A DNA stretch of 64,000 nt from Copromyces sp. CBS 386.78 (GCA_030685235.1 MU839135.1:186001-250000); one strand, 5' to 3'; positions 1-11,527 are shown, numbered from the stretch's first letter. Notes: generated from the sequence alone by a model not told the origin. A program made the numbers and translations.

Positions 1-3000
1 GTCCTCTCGGATGGCAGGCTGGGCGTACAAGGTACGGAGTACAAGGCTGTATATAGAAAAACCGAGGCAGAGACACGAGGTGGGACCGTTTTGGCGCCGC
101 CGTTTTGTTTCCCTTGCGAGTCTTGGATCTCTTGAAGAAACACTTGTGGTTTGGTTGAAGTCTGTCTTGTTCCACGCTGGCGGTCTCTCCTTTGTTCCTG
201 GCAAGATTATGAGGTCAATATTTGGTTTGACGTATGCCATGCCACATGCTGCATGATGAGTTCTCCTGACAGGTACGAATTGCAGGGCTTGAGGCTCTGT
301 CGTTGATGAATATCGTGGGAATGTTCGATTCGTTGTTCCATTGAAAGGAGGCAGTGCCAATTCTTTGACCAAGCGATGGAGACTGTCGTGGTGTTGGCCA
401 TGTTGGGCCGTCCTTGGCGGTCATGTCGTGATAACCAACCCTCCATGTTGGCGGAAAAGCCCACAATTCCACCCGCCATAAGCACACGACCGGCATTTGT
501 AGGCATTTGTAGGTAGGCAATGGCAGTGGTGAAAAGGATTCGGTAAATTGGTTCAGTTGGTTCCATGGCAAGAAAAGGCGGCCGGTCCAGCTCTTTTATT
601 TAGCCGATGCTGGATACTGGGCCAGCCAGATGAGTGGGAGCGAGTAGCGACATGACAAAGCCACTGCCGAGATGTTTTTTCGTGTTTCTCGATTCCACGA
701 ACACCTTGTGCCCGTTGGTGGTGTCCCGTTGTGGCATTGTAGGGCCGGTCCCAAGAGGCCGGAATGGCGCAAGCGATGCCGCAGCGACACGCGTGGAAGA
801 GACGCCGGGACGGGGGGAAGGGGGAGGTGAGGTGGAAGGGAGTTTTTGGCGAAGGCGACGGCGGCAAGGGCAGTGATGACGAGAAGGGTTCGGATGCAAC
901 TGAACACAAGAGAAACGGAGTTGACGGCCCTAGCATGGACAAGGGAAGAGAAAAGAGAAATGGTTGAAACGATCCGAAAGTGTGCCCAGCTGTGCAAGTG
1001 GAGGTGCAAGCTGTGGTGTGTTGCGCGCTCGGTGCCTTCCCTTGAGAAGGACCTCTCCCCTTGTCGCTTCCCCTTGCAGAGGTGGGGAGAAGGTTAAGCA
1101 AGCCAATCGCTGCTCGTCTTTCGTCAGGAACAGCGAGGACCGGACCCACTCAGCCCACCAAGTGGAAGCGGCAAGGGACCGTAGAGGTGCACGGTGCTTG
1201 AAGTGGAGGGGACGGGACAAGCAGCAGCGACTGGCGGCATCAAATTCATTCGAAATTCAATTGATACACGCCGGGCAGCCAACCAGACAAGCCGACCAGT
1301 CCAGGCTCCACCAACCTTCAACCAAGGCTAAATATCGTCTACACTGCATTTTTGCACATTTCAGCTTCGCAGTCAAACAGCCAGAACAAGCCACTTGTGT
1401 GACCAAGTGGGTGGTACAAGAAACAACTTTCATGGTGACAAGACGTCCATCTTTTTAGGAATTCGAGTTGCCGTCGGGAGCAGGTGCTTGTTGTGTGCAG
1501 TTGCGAACTTGCGCGCGATGCATGGAAGGAAGGAACCGTGGGCCCGCCCCAGTTTGTACTATTTCCATCTCTCCACAGCGGGCACAAATAGAAGAGGGGA
1601 AACGCGGGAGGGAAGTCCAGATGGAAGATGAGGAAAACTCGTCCAAGGTCCGGGCCATTAATCCCAATATTGCCTCATCCAACGAGAATGCGCAGAGCTT
1701 TTCGTTCAATTGCTTCCCCCCTTCTATGGCTTAGACTACTGCGTCAATGAGGACCGGACATAACTTAAGCAAGGTCAATGCAGAATCCAAGTAGGAGTGC
1801 TGATTAAGACAGACGCTTTGACACCCCTTTCCCGCTGTCACTATAAACTAGACTTGGACGACAACTTCAATTTATCAAATTGGACACTGCAGAGCCCAGA
1901 GCCCAGACGGCCTTTCCCTTCACGTCGGGAAAAAATAGCGCGCACTATCGTCAGCCACCACGATATTATTGGAAGCCCACCTGGCTCGTGGTTGAGGTCG
2001 CTGAACGGCGCGGGACTGGGAGTCGTCAGCAAGGGTGTCTGTCTGTCACTGAGGTGCTCATCATCAGTCCAATTGACGGAGCGGAGCATGCAATCAATCA
2101 GGGAACAATCACCGACCAACAATGCGCTCCGTTTCATGTTAGGGTGCAAGTCTCCTCCCGCGCTTGCTGGGGCCGGCCGGTACCCCGTTGGCTAGCGGAC
2201 CTGGCGGACCCCAGATCCCCTTGGATGTAAACGGTCCCCCCCCCTTCCCCAGGGGCATTTCCCACCCCCGGCTCGAGGTAATATCGCTCCTGGGATCGCA
2301 CACGCAGCCAAGAAGAAACTTGGTACCAAGATACCCTTGCAACGCAGCAGCAGCGCTTCGCTTCGCCCCCAGGGCAGCCAGCGGGCCAACGCTCCCTCTC
2401 ACTCTCCATCTTCCAGTCGCAGTGCTGCCGTCCCTGCTCCTCTCTCCCTCCAATTCCATTTGGCTTCACTGTCACCCTGGCAGAGTCCCATCGTCGACCA
2501 CCACCTCCAACACTACCACCACCCACCTACCCACCGGACCACCGTCTCTACACTCAGCACACACACCAACAGCCTGTCGGATCCTGCTACTGTCCTGCCG
2601 CTCGTTTCTTCCAATCTCTCCGTTCCCTTCTCTTTTCCGTCCACTCAGTCTTAGTTTCTACGGTGTTGAGCACCCTTTGACCGTCTTTGGGCGCCTTCCA
2701 CTCATTCGTTCAGTTCTGCTCCCTACCAACCTTGCCTTACTCACTCTTACTCTCACTCTCACCTACCCTTTCTCTCCCTCCACTCTTTTCATCCTTTTCT
2801 TCTGCCCCGTCGGTTCAAACTTGCAACTTGGTTTTTCGGCACCTCCCTCCGCCCCTTCGGCGACGTCGTCCTCTTGCAAATCCTCCCCACGACTCGTCTG
2901 CCGTTCAACCTCGCCGCCGCCGCCAGCCGATTTGTGACTATTCAGCGACCGCGACCAGCAACTCGGACCAACAAGACACCCGATAGGTCGACGCGCCTTG

Positions 3001-3211
3001 CCTTGGTTTCTTCTTCTCTTCCGTTTCCCGATGCCCGTCTTGTCATGAACTCGTGCACACGATTCCGACTCCGACCTCGACGCCGCCTCTGACGGACTCC
3101 TTGTACCTGCAACCCATAGACGAATTTCTTCGTCGAGCCACTCATTTTAGAAACCAACAACAAACTCTACCGGGGACCGATAATCGAGATTTCCCCCAAT
3201 TTACCTTGAAT
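1..3211. other. Intergenic DNA and probable 5' leader of the msb-2-like gene; no supported gene
   Basis: I see no convincing gene here. Open frames are short, overlap on both strands and have no recognisable domain. From about 2400 to 3200 the + strand becomes strongly pyrimidine-rich (CT-rich runs between roughly 2690 and 2830), which is typical of promoter and 5' UTR sequence of filamentous fungi. It probably belongs to the long leader of the mucin gene that starts at 3822. The transcription start cannot be placed from sequence alone. Confidence 0.5.
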
Positions 3212-3581
3212 GTGAGTGTGGATTTGGCTTGGAGAGGAGGGGCTGGTTAGTGCCTGGTGGTTTCTGTTGTGCCTGGTTCATTAGCGACGACACTCAACAG
3301 GGAAAATACCACGGGGTGCGCATGGAAACCGGAGCGAAAACTAGGACGACAAAGGGACTTGAGCATCTAAGGACTTGGCTGGGGACGGGGACGCTGACGG
3401 GGACCTCGCTGGAGAGGGAGCAGTGGTGGAAGGGCTAGACGCAACGATCAGCGCTCCCACGGTCCCCTTGCCTTGAACCAGGCCACAACACACCGTTCCA
3501 CAGCTGATCGCGGGGATCACCAATTCGCTTGCATCTCAACCATGGATGTACGATTTCGCTGACTGCTGCTTCCGTCTTCAG
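3212..3581 (+). other. Possible 5' UTR intron of the msb-2-like gene
   Basis: A GTGAGT donor at 3212 is followed at a distance by a GCTGAC branch-like site (about 3558-3563) and a TTCAG acceptor ending at 3581. No coding frame crosses it, so it would be a leader intron of about 370 nt. The donor, branch and acceptor are seen; their use is inferred. Confidence 0.4.
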
Positions 3582-3637
3582 ATTACCCTCATTTGGCTCA
3601 TTTGTCAAGTTCACTCGTTACGACTCTCTCCTGACAA

Positions 3638-3716
3638 GTGAGTTCCTCCTTGCCGCTGCTGTCGACCCTTGCTGTCGCTGTCGCCTTGTTGCGGCGCTGA
3701 CGCTTCTTCGGTGTAG
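3638..3716 (+). other. Probable 5' UTR intron of the msb-2-like gene
   Basis: A 79-nt segment begins with GTGAGT (3638) and ends with GTGTAG (3716). A GCTGAC branch-like motif lies about 20 nt before the acceptor. Size and signals match ordinary fungal introns. It ends 105 bp before the start codon at 3822. Confidence 0.55.
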
Positions 3717-3821
3717 ATTCACACACCGCAGCTCGAGTGCCAGTTGACGCCTTCCATTCTCTTATACCAACATCACCTCAGCATCACCAGTGCATGATCA
3801 ACATCGACTACGACCAGAACG

Positions 3822-6800
3822 ATGCGGACAGTATCCGTTGTTGCGGCCGCCCTATTAGCGGCCTCGTATGTGGCCGGCGAGCATGTGGAGCACACTAGGC
3901 CCAAGTTCTACTTCCCTCAACATGTCAAGCGCCAGTATGCCAACGCTACGATAACATCCAACGATGCCCCCATCTCTACCATCGACACCTCGTCCGACAC
4001 CGTGTCGCAGACGACCAAGAGGGAGACGACCAGCAACGATAAGAGCGAGAGCTTGTCGGGCATTCCCTTTGTCAAGTCGACTTCCTCGCGTCTCCTCACT
4101 TCGAGCGACTCGCAGTCAGAATCCGAATCCGAGAGGCCTTCTGTCACGACGGTGGTGATCGCGAGCACCGTTTACGTTTCGCCTTCTCAACCCACGACAG
4201 TCAACTCGTCGACGGGCTCCACGGCGGCTGCCTCTGCCCCTGCTGTCGACACCGGCTCTTCTAGTTCCGCCGATAGCACTGCCGGCTCCTCTGACTCTAC
4301 TAGCCAGGGTACCACTGGTTCCTCCAGCTCTGCTACTGACAACAGCTCAAGCGACACAACTGGATCTACTACGGAAAGCAGTTCTGGTTCTACCACGGAG
4401 AGCAGCTCATCTAGCTCTACTACCGAGGGCAGCTCCTCTGGCTCTACTACGGACAGTACCGGCTTACCTATCAAGGTCATTGCCACCGACAGTGCCAGCT
4501 CTTCGGCTTCTGCTTCGGCTTCGGCTTCAGCTAGCGACGGCGCCATCTTGCCCACCTCCGGCGCCAATACTACCAGCTCTTCAGGCTCTGCCACCGACGC
4601 TGCTAGCTCGTCAAGCTCTGTTGCACAGACCGCTAGCTCATCTATCCCTGCCACCGATGTTGCCAGCTCCTCAGCTTCTGCTACTGACAGTGCCACCTCT
4701 CCCGGCTCCGTCGCAAACACCACCAGCTCAGCCATCGCTGCTACCGACATCGCCAGCTCCTCAGCTTCTGCTACTGACAGTGCTACCTCGCCCGGCTCTG
4801 TCGCAAACACCACCAGCTTGGCCGTCTCTCCTACCGATATTGCTAACTCCTCGGCTTCTACTACCGATGTTGCCAGCTCACCGGCCGCGTCGACTGATGC
4901 ATCTGACTCCTTGACTTCGTCCAGCGCTTTGCCTGCCGTCTCATCGGGAGTCACCGCTAACACAACTAGTCCTCACTCGTCGAGCTCCTTGCAGGCTATT
5001 GCTCTTCCGACCACCATCGTTGAGTCCGTACCCACCGAGACAGCCACCGATGGAAGCGCTTCCACGGGTGGGATCCCGCCTATCATCATCCTTCCGTCGA
5101 TCTGGAGGACTTCGACTTCTGCGGCCGATGTAGCAAACTCGACTGCGCCTGCCCTCGTTTCTGAGACCGCCCCTGCGGCCAACTCTACCATCGGAACTGC
5201 CACGTTGTCCGAGATTATTGCAACTGAGGATCCTTTGATTACCAGCTCGAGCAGCTCCGGCATCCTTTTGGCTCCTACAGGCGTTGTGAGCGAGACCTCC
5301 AGTGCGTCAACCAACCCAATTGAGTCTTTCGCTAGCAGTGCCGCATCCGTAGTGGACAGCATACTTATTCCTAGCGGCAATGGAACAGCAACCCAACCCA
5401 CGGCTCCCGTCACTACGTCGGATATAGTCACGATTCCCTCGGCGACCGAACCTTATGCTAGCGGCTCTGGATCGGGCATTATCACGGCTTCCGCCTCGCT
5501 GACTACTAGCGAGCCTGAGCCTCCCATTACTTCTTCTGGTATCGTCTCCATCCCCGTTGGAAACTCGACTGTTACCACGACCAGTGCCGTCGAATCAGTC
5601 CCAACAACAACCGGAATCCCGGAATCCTCGGTACCTGTCATTCCTGGAAACTCTTCGATTCCTGTCACATCTCTGCCGGACACGACGACAGTTCTGCCCC
5701 CAGTCACTTTGATTAACAGCACTACCATCGCAGCCAATACATCTACTATTGTTCCCGTCATCATCGTAACGAGCGCTTCTTCTGAGAGTTCTGTACCTGT
5801 TTCCTCCCTGGAGCCTGTTACCACCACTCAGATTTTGATTCCCCCGCCTGCAGCGACCACGACGACCACTGGTCCGCCGGTTACGCATTATACTCCCACA
5901 GCCACCGTGTCTAACATGCCGCCTGGCTATAATAGCCCAACCACAATTTTGGTGGACCAGCCTCCTCCTTCGCAGACCCAGAGCGAGTCCTTCGTGCAAC
6001 AAACTACAGCGACTGCCCTTCCCACCGAGCTCCCCAAGGCGATTGCCCCTGATGACACGACTGCTCCCAAGCCGGACGACAACGTTTTCATCCAGATTGG
6101 TTTCAACTATGGATTCAACTACCCATTCGTGGCCAAGAACAACAACGCTGCCGCGCAGATCTTCCGCCTTCTCCCTGAGGCACTTGCGTTTGCTGGGTCT
6201 ATTGAGTCCCACAGAGTAAGAGTCACGAAGCTGATGCCCATGAACACGATGAAAACCCTGGGCTACTGGACCACTCTTGCTGTTGTATCATACCCGCAGG
6301 CGTATGTTGAGAGCCTTCGATTGGATGTTAGAATCGCCAACTCTCCGCTCTATAATAACCCTACTCCGCTGGTTTACAATTTGACAATGCAGATCAATCC
6401 TGCCATTGACATCATCCTTGGCTCGACTCTCGTTGGCGAAGGCGCAGGCGGCGAAAGTGGAAGCAACCCGAACAACGCCGGTAACAACGTCGCGGATCCG
6501 TTTACGAACAGCAATAACACCAAACAGACTTCTCAGCAGCGGGGAACCACGGCGGGTATTGTGGGCGGTGCTGTTGCCGTCGCTGCTGCGTATGGCGCGG
6601 CCATGTTCGTGATTGCCAGGCGGTACAAGAGGAAGAAGCAGGCGCACAGACGGGCGAGCTCCATCACCGGAAGCCCGCCGGACATGCAGCAGATGGGCGG
6701 AGGCAGCCCCGCTCTAATGGGCGGTGCTCTCCTTAGTAGGGATTTCACCGGTTATGGGGGAGTGGCTGGCGGTGCGGCAGCGGCCAGCGCCGGTGCGCCA

Positions 6801-6908
6801 GGTGGACGGGACAGTCATGGCAGCGGAAGGAGCGGGATGGGTCTCTCCTCGCGGACCGCCTACATCTCGGCCCCGGTTGCCGCGGAAAACTCGCTCGGGT
6901 GGAACTAA
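3822..6908 (+). CDS. msb-2: Msb2-type signalling mucin (transmembrane osmosensor/MAPK-pathway sensor)
   Basis: This single-exon frame encodes 1028 aa. It opens with a hydrophobic signal peptide (residues 1-19) and a dibasic KR site at about 36-37. Residues of roughly 40-740 are Ser/Thr-rich and mucin-like, with Ala/Ser/Thr units repeated in tandem (about 220-350), as expected of a heavily O-glycosylated ectodomain. Residues of about 754-870, starting FIQIGFNYGFNYPFV, resemble the conserved membrane-proximal HKR1/MSB2 homology region of yeast Msb2. One membrane segment follows at about 912-933 (GGAVAVAAAYGAAMFVIA), then a basic stop-transfer (RRYKRKK) and a Gly-rich cytoplasmic tail of about 95 aa. 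In yeast and filamentous fungi Msb2 senses surface or wall stress and signals through Cdc42 to MAPK cascades. The ATG at 3822 is the start that gives the signal peptide. A different wall-stress mucin is possible, but the membrane-proximal domain favours Msb2. Confidence 0.85.
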   Translation: MRTVSVVAAALLAASYVAGEHVEHTRPKFYFPQHVKRQYANATITSNDAPISTIDTSSDTVSQTTKRETTSNDKSESLSGIPFVKSTSSRLLTSSDSQSESESERPSVTTVVIASTVYVSPSQPTTVNSSTGSTAAASAPAVDTGSSSSADSTAGSSDSTSQGTTGSSSSATDNSSSDTTGSTTESSSGSTTESSSSSSTTEGSSSGSTTDSTGLPIKVIATDSASSSASASASASASDGAILPTSGANTTSSSGSATDAASSSSSVAQTASSSIPATDVASSSASATDSATSPGSVANTTSSAIAATDIASSSASATDSATSPGSVANTTSLAVSPTDIANSSASTTDVASSPAASTDASDSLTSSSALPAVSSGVTANTTSPHSSSSLQAIALPTTIVESVPTETATDGSASTGGIPPIIILPSIWRTSTSAADVANSTAPALVSETAPAANSTIGTATLSEIIATEDPLITSSSSSGILLAPTGVVSETSSASTNPIESFASSAASVVDSILIPSGNGTATQPTAPVTTSDIVTIPSATEPYASGSGSGIITASASLTTSEPEPPITSSGIVSIPVGNSTVTTTSAVESVPTTTGIPESSVPVIPGNSSIPVTSLPDTTTVLPPVTLINSTTIAANTSTIVPVIIVTSASSESSVPVSSLEPVTTTQILIPPPAATTTTTGPPVTHYTPTATVSNMPPGYNSPTTILVDQPPPSQTQSESFVQQTTATALPTELPKAIAPDDTTAPKPDDNVFIQIGFNYGFNYPFVAKNNNAAAQIFRLLPEALAFAGSIESHRVRVTKLMPMNTMKTLGYWTTLAVVSYPQAYVESLRLDVRIANSPLYNNPTPLVYNLTMQINPAIDIILGSTLVGEGAGGESGSNPNNAGNNVADPFTNSNNTKQTSQQRGTTAGIVGGAVAVAAAYGAAMFVIARRYKRKKQAHRRASSITGSPPDMQQMGGGSPALMGGALLSRDFTGYGGVAGGAAAASAGAPGGRDSHGSGRSGMGLSSRTAYISAPVAAENSLGWN

Positions 6909-8700
6909 ATGACGAATGTGTGACGGCGACATAGTTCTTCTGATTTCTTCCCCTATCTCGACGACTGACACCGACCATTTACGCTTTCGATACCCATGGG
7001 GAGGAGGTTTTTGTTTGATGCGATGAGGACTGCGACATTGGAGATTTTTTGCGATGTCAATTGTCCCGGGAAGATGGAAGCGGGAAACAACTTTTAAACA
7101 AAAAGAGGAGGAAAAAACGCTACACGTATAGACGATATCTTGGAGGCCGCCTTTTGATGGCAGAAGTTTTTGTGCTTGCTCCCCATTTTACATGTCAACC
7201 ATCTTTTTTATACCTTCTATCGGCGGACTTGGTTTTGTATGGCCATGCCGTCTGAAATTCAAAAGCCCGGCACCGCAATAAAGGATCGCAGCTGCACTTT
7301 TTGCTTGGCGGCGATTCTGGTAACCGAGGTTCTTTTTAACGATTAATTACCTTTCTTCCGTCTTATAAGTACATGCTTCGAGGAAATTGGGCTCCCTGAT
7401 TCCAGATGGGTGGGCGGCTTGACGGCGATCAGTCCAAGAGGGTGAGGGGGGAGAGTTCATCAAGAACGACGACCGACAACGACAAGAGGACCATAAACCC
7501 AGGCCAGCCAGCCAATCAGCTCTTTCGCGCTCAGATTTGAGAGAGAGGTGGAGAAGCAGAAAAGGGGAATCGAGGACCGGAAACTTTGCCCATTTTAAAG
7601 CGAAGTTGGGTAATCTTTGTGGACTTGAGGAGGAGATGGAGATGAAGAAGTTATGGCCGATGGGGACATTTCAAAAGGGTGCTATGTGATGGTCGTTGTA
7701 ACTACATATTTATATATTTCACGTATAACACGTTAGTTTTGGGTATTACATGGAAGTTTCTTCGGTCTTTGTTTTCTATCGTTGGCTGTAGATAATGTTA
7801 TGACGTTTGCACACATGTTTCTTATGTTATTCCGTACAACGTCAAATAGAAATGATTGATACAAAGCGCAATTTGCATCTTGACTTTTCCAAGACAATGC
7901 GCTCATACTAAGAAGATCTAAACATTAACACGTGTGTGGGGGAATAATCTAAGATGGCCCTGGAATTCAAAACGAGGAAGCTGTGTCATCCCAGCCACTA
8001 AATAAACGTCCAGCACGTTTCAGGGGGCAAAACAGGGGCATTCCCTCGTGGTCGGTTCCTCCCGGGTGGGTTCACTCAAGTTTCATCTCAATAGGCCCGA
8101 CACCTCTAGCGGGCAGGCAGCGAGGCTCGGGAGGAGATGGAGGGGAGGAGGGGAGGAGGGGAGGAGGGGAGACACAGCTGGAAGGTCAGAAGCCAAAAGC
8201 CGGAATATCCCCGCCGATCTTGTGCGTGCTATTGGTTGACGGGGGGTGAACTTGGCATCAGCCGGTTCTAGCAGTGCTCATCTCACTGCTCTTTTTCATG
8301 AATCGAATGCGGATCTCGGATGAAACTCGTCAAGATCAGACGGCAGACGGGACGAACGGGAACTGCGGACGGATGTTTTTTGACAACAGCTGCCGTTCAA
8401 CAGACGCCTAGCATCGCATCGCATCGCAGCGCATTCGCAGTGCATTCAGTGTAAGGGCAATTCAAGCTTTCCGGGGCAATTCTGGGGTGCATACCCGTTA
8501 CCGACTTACCGCTACCGCTATTGCATTGCGTACACCTAAAACCCACACCGACTGTGCATTAACCCAACTTTAACAACCCCTCTTATCAGTGTACAATCAA
8601 TCCAAGTCAATCCAAATCAACATCGGCACCCAAGTACTGGATCAACCGAAGCGTTCAATACCAAATCGGCATTTCTTCTCACTGCCCGCCTTGGTCAACA
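6909..8700. other. Intergenic region, no gene seen
   Basis: Mucin 3' UTR followed by intergenic DNA. There is no frame with domain or splice support on either strand. A GGGGA-rich purine repeat (8139-8171) and a small GCATC repeat (about 8409-8430) are the only local structures. The leader of the permease gene probably starts downstream of about 8500. Confidence 0.5.
8139..8171 (+). repeat. Purine microsatellite, four to five GGAGGGGA-like units
   Basis: The + strand carries successive GGGG runs separated by AGGA or A (GGAGGGGAGGAGGGGAGG and onward). Four G-tracts of four within about 33 nt fit a potential G-quadruplex. No gene overlaps it. Confidence 0.8.
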
Positions 8701-8791
8701 AAGGGCAGCAAAAAACCAGAACCAGGAACAAGGATAGGGGTCAGCCACACAAAGAAAGAGGGAAAGGGGGCGTCCGCAGGAGACCATCGAC

Positions 8792-8813
8792 TTTTTTTTT
8801 TTTTTTTTTTTTT
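8792..8813 (+). repeat. Homopolymer T22 in the permease leader
   Basis: An uninterrupted run of 22 T on the + strand lies 94 bp before the proposed ATG at 8908. It could act as a nucleosome-excluding poly(dA:dT) promoter tract. It could also be a site of sequencing length error. It is one reason not to start the CDS at the upstream in-frame ATG (8812), which overlaps the run. Confidence 0.85.
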
Positions 8814-8907
8814 GGCAAGGACAAAGAGAATACGGCAAACACCGAGGCACAGCCGACTTCTCGAATTCTTGGAAGTAGGAAAGGAACAAGTGTGGAAGCA
8901 AAGGACA

Positions 8908-11204
8908 ATGACGACGGCCTCCCTTCGGGATGAATCGGCAGGAGGAGAACAAAGGCGCGGTAGTGCGGTAGTTCATGGACCAGCACAAGGGGGAGGAGCA
9001 CCCAACAGAGAGCGGGATGAAACAGGAGATGGAGAAAGTCGAAACGGTCACCAAGGTCAAGGAAACGGCAATGGAAACGGTACACATCAAAACGACAACA
9101 AAGCCAACAATGAACAACAACAACACCACATGTCCCCATCAGACCCGGGCTCAGATGACACGACGGACTTCTACTCGGCCTCAGATACAGATACCGAAAG
9201 TAGTACAGACTCGGAAGAAGACCGCCGAATATCGACCGAACTACACCGCCAAGTCTTCTTTAGCGCTGTTGGCGAAGAAGAAGGATATGAGTTAACTTCT
9301 ACCTCGACCAAAAAGAAATCCAAGAGAAAGGGTAGGAAAGGGAGGACCGGGAAGAGAGGAGGGAAGAGCAAATTCCCTGACCTGGATGACGATGACCTTG
9401 CTGGCCTTGATACGGTTGAGGACAGCGGCAGGCGGCGGCGGAGGCAGAGGAGGCAAAGGCAAAGGGGACCAAGTGTCAGTACGGCAGCTAGCGGCAAGAG
9501 TTTCCGAAAGCTACGGTATACGCCGGATGAAGAAAGAGCGGTGGTGAAAAAGTTTGATCGCAAATTGGTGCTTTTCGTGGCGCTGCTTTATATGTTGAGC
9601 TTTTTGGATCGGTCTAGTGAGTTTGTTTTTTCTGCCTTTTTCTTTTTCCATGCCTTTGTCTCTGAGCGACTTTCTTGGGCTGTTGTTGTCTTCAGACGCT
9701 GTTTGTTTACTTCTTTGGACAATTGTTTTTTCAAGTATTACCTACCCCCTTGATCGCAATGCTTACCACCCACAACCCACACCCAACAGACATCGGCAAC
9801 GCCCGCATCGCCGGTATGGACGAAGACCTCCAATCCACTCCTCCCAAAGATGATTGGTACGAATGGACCTTGACAGCCTTCTACATCGCCTACATCTGCT
9901 TTGAGTGGATGTCCATCCTCTGGCGACTCATACCCGCCCACATCTACGTCTCGCTCATTGTCTTGTCTTGGGGCTTGACGGCTTCGCTTCAAGCTGTCGC
10001 AGTCAGCTACCCCATGCTCATCTTTTTGCGCACAATGCTGGGTATCGGCGAGGCGGCCTTTACGGGAGTGCCGATTTACTTGTCCTTCTTTTACAAGCGG
10101 CATGAGTTGGCTTTTAGGACGGCCATTTTCATATCCGGTATGTATACACACACACACTCATGCCGCAAATTCCATACTAACTCTGTAATAGCGGCCCCGC
10201 TAGCAACCTCCTTCGCCTCCTTCCTAGCCTGGGCCATCCTAAAACTAGGCTCAATCTCCCCCATCCGGCCGTGGCGTCTTCTTTTCCTGGTTGAAGGATT
10301 CCCCTCCGTCTTCGTCGCCGTTCTCGCCTGGCACATCATCCCCGACTCCCCGCAAACCGCTTCCTACCTGACCCGTCGCGAGAAGAAAGTCGCCGCCCTT
10401 CGTCTCCTCCCCTCCTCTTCCTCTTCCTCTTCCCAGTCCTCCTCCTCTTCAGGAGGGCTCAAAACCCACGACATCCTCGCCACCCTGCTTTCCCCAACCG
10501 CCTGGCTGACATCCCTAATCTTCTTCCTAACCAACCTCTCCTACTCCTCCCTCCCCGTCTTCTTACCCACCATCCTCACCTCGATGGGTCACTCCCCCCT
10601 GATGTCCCAAGCCCTCTCCGCCCCGCCCTATCTCTGCTCCTTTGTCATAGTCCTAGCAACCGCCTCCTTGTCAGACCGGTACCAAAACCGTTCCGCCCCG
10701 CTCATCTTCCACGCCCTCCTTTCTGCGTCAGGTTATTCCATCCTCGCCTTTTCGCAGCCCCTCGGCCTGGAACCGGGGAGCTGGATCAGGTATCTTGCTG
10801 TGTATCCAGCGGCGATAGGGTTTTTCAACGTGGTGGTGTTGACGATTGCTTGGAGTATCAATAACCAGAGGACTGAGGGGGGAAAGGGCGCAGGGTTTGC
10901 GTTGATGCAAGTTGTTGGGCAGTGTGGACCGCTTGTGGGGACGAGGCTGTATCCAAAGGGAGAAGGGCCGTTTTGGGGGAAGGGGATGGGGGTTTGTGCT
11001 GCGGCTATGGTGGGGGTTGCTTTGCTAGCGGTTGCATTGAGGACGTATTTGGTATGGAGTAACGGGAAGTTGGATAGGGAGGTTGGGTATGAGGCTGTTG
11101 GTGGAGGTGATGGGGATGGAGATGAGGAGGAGGGGTTGGTTGGTGGTGGTGGTGATGGAAGGAGTGGAAGGGCTGGAGAAGAGAAGTTTAGGTATATGCT
11201 GTGA
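8908..11204 (+). CDS. MFS permease, anion:cation symporter (allantoate/Dal5-like) family
   Basis: Three exons (8908-9616, 9790-10137, 10192-11204) encode 689 aa. Both introns have GTGAGT or GTATGT donors and keep frame, joining LSFLDR-SNIGNARIAG and IFIS-AAPLATSF. The first joint recreates the family signature of an initial membrane helix ending in SFLDRSNIGNA, known from the allantoate permease/Dal5 group. These proteins are 12-TM plasma-membrane importers of organic anions such as allantoate, ureidosuccinate or nicotinate; the substrate cannot be told from sequence. The N-terminal extension of about 210 residues before TM1 is unusually long, hydrophilic, acidic then basic (K/R-rich near 150-200). 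The C-terminus is Gly/Asp/Glu-rich. ATG 8908 (context ACAATGA) is preferred over 8812. The gene's 3' end abuts the retrotransposon LTR at 11296. Confidence 0.9.
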
Positions 11205-11290
11205 TATAGTAGTTTGTGTTGGGGCTACTGGTTTAAATGTAACTAGTAAATGGACCACGTCGATTTGCTATATACCCGTCTATACACTTG

Positions 11291-11295
11291 GGTTT
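11291..11295 (+). repeat. Target-site duplication GGTTT, left copy
   Basis: The five bases GGTTT directly before the left LTR (11296) are repeated at 18564-18568, directly after the right LTR. A 5-bp duplication is the usual integration footprint of Ty3/gypsy elements, and it fixes the element ends. Confidence 0.9.
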
Positions 11296-11527
11296 TATCA
11301 CGGGGTAGGACACCGTTGGGGGTGAGGTTGGATAAATGTAGTTGTACGAGGAAGGAAAGCAGGAGGAGGGAGGAGTACGGTCTAGATATAGGGCAGGCTA
11401 TGCCGTGCCCAGGATCTAGACCGAGGCCCACTAGTGCGTGCGTATATACGGTCCTATTAGCCAATAGCCAATAGACTCGACCATACAGTGCCCAGTGCTA
11501 TATACTATTATAGGTAATCCTATAATA
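11296..11527 (-). repeat. LTR (3' LTR of the minus-strand gypsy element)
   Basis: This 232-bp LTR matches 18332-18563 base for base in length, with about 22 differences that are all transitions. Its ends read TATCAC and AATA. Undoing G-to-A and C-to-T changes gives TGTCAC...GTGACA, a canonical TG...CA inverted terminus. This copy keeps more G and C than its partner: about 18 of the 22 differences have the A or T in the right copy. Confidence 0.93.

Noticed and set aside
2164..2937. 257-codon open frame rich in Ser/Thr/Pro/Leu upstream of the mucin gene
   Set aside because: It follows CT-rich simple sequence, has no domain, and overlaps other open frames; better explained as leader sequence.
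4187..4963. 258-codon minus-strand frame antisense to the mucin
   Set aside because: Val/Glu/Ala/Ser-only composition is the mirror of the mucin Ser/Thr repeats; a shadow frame.
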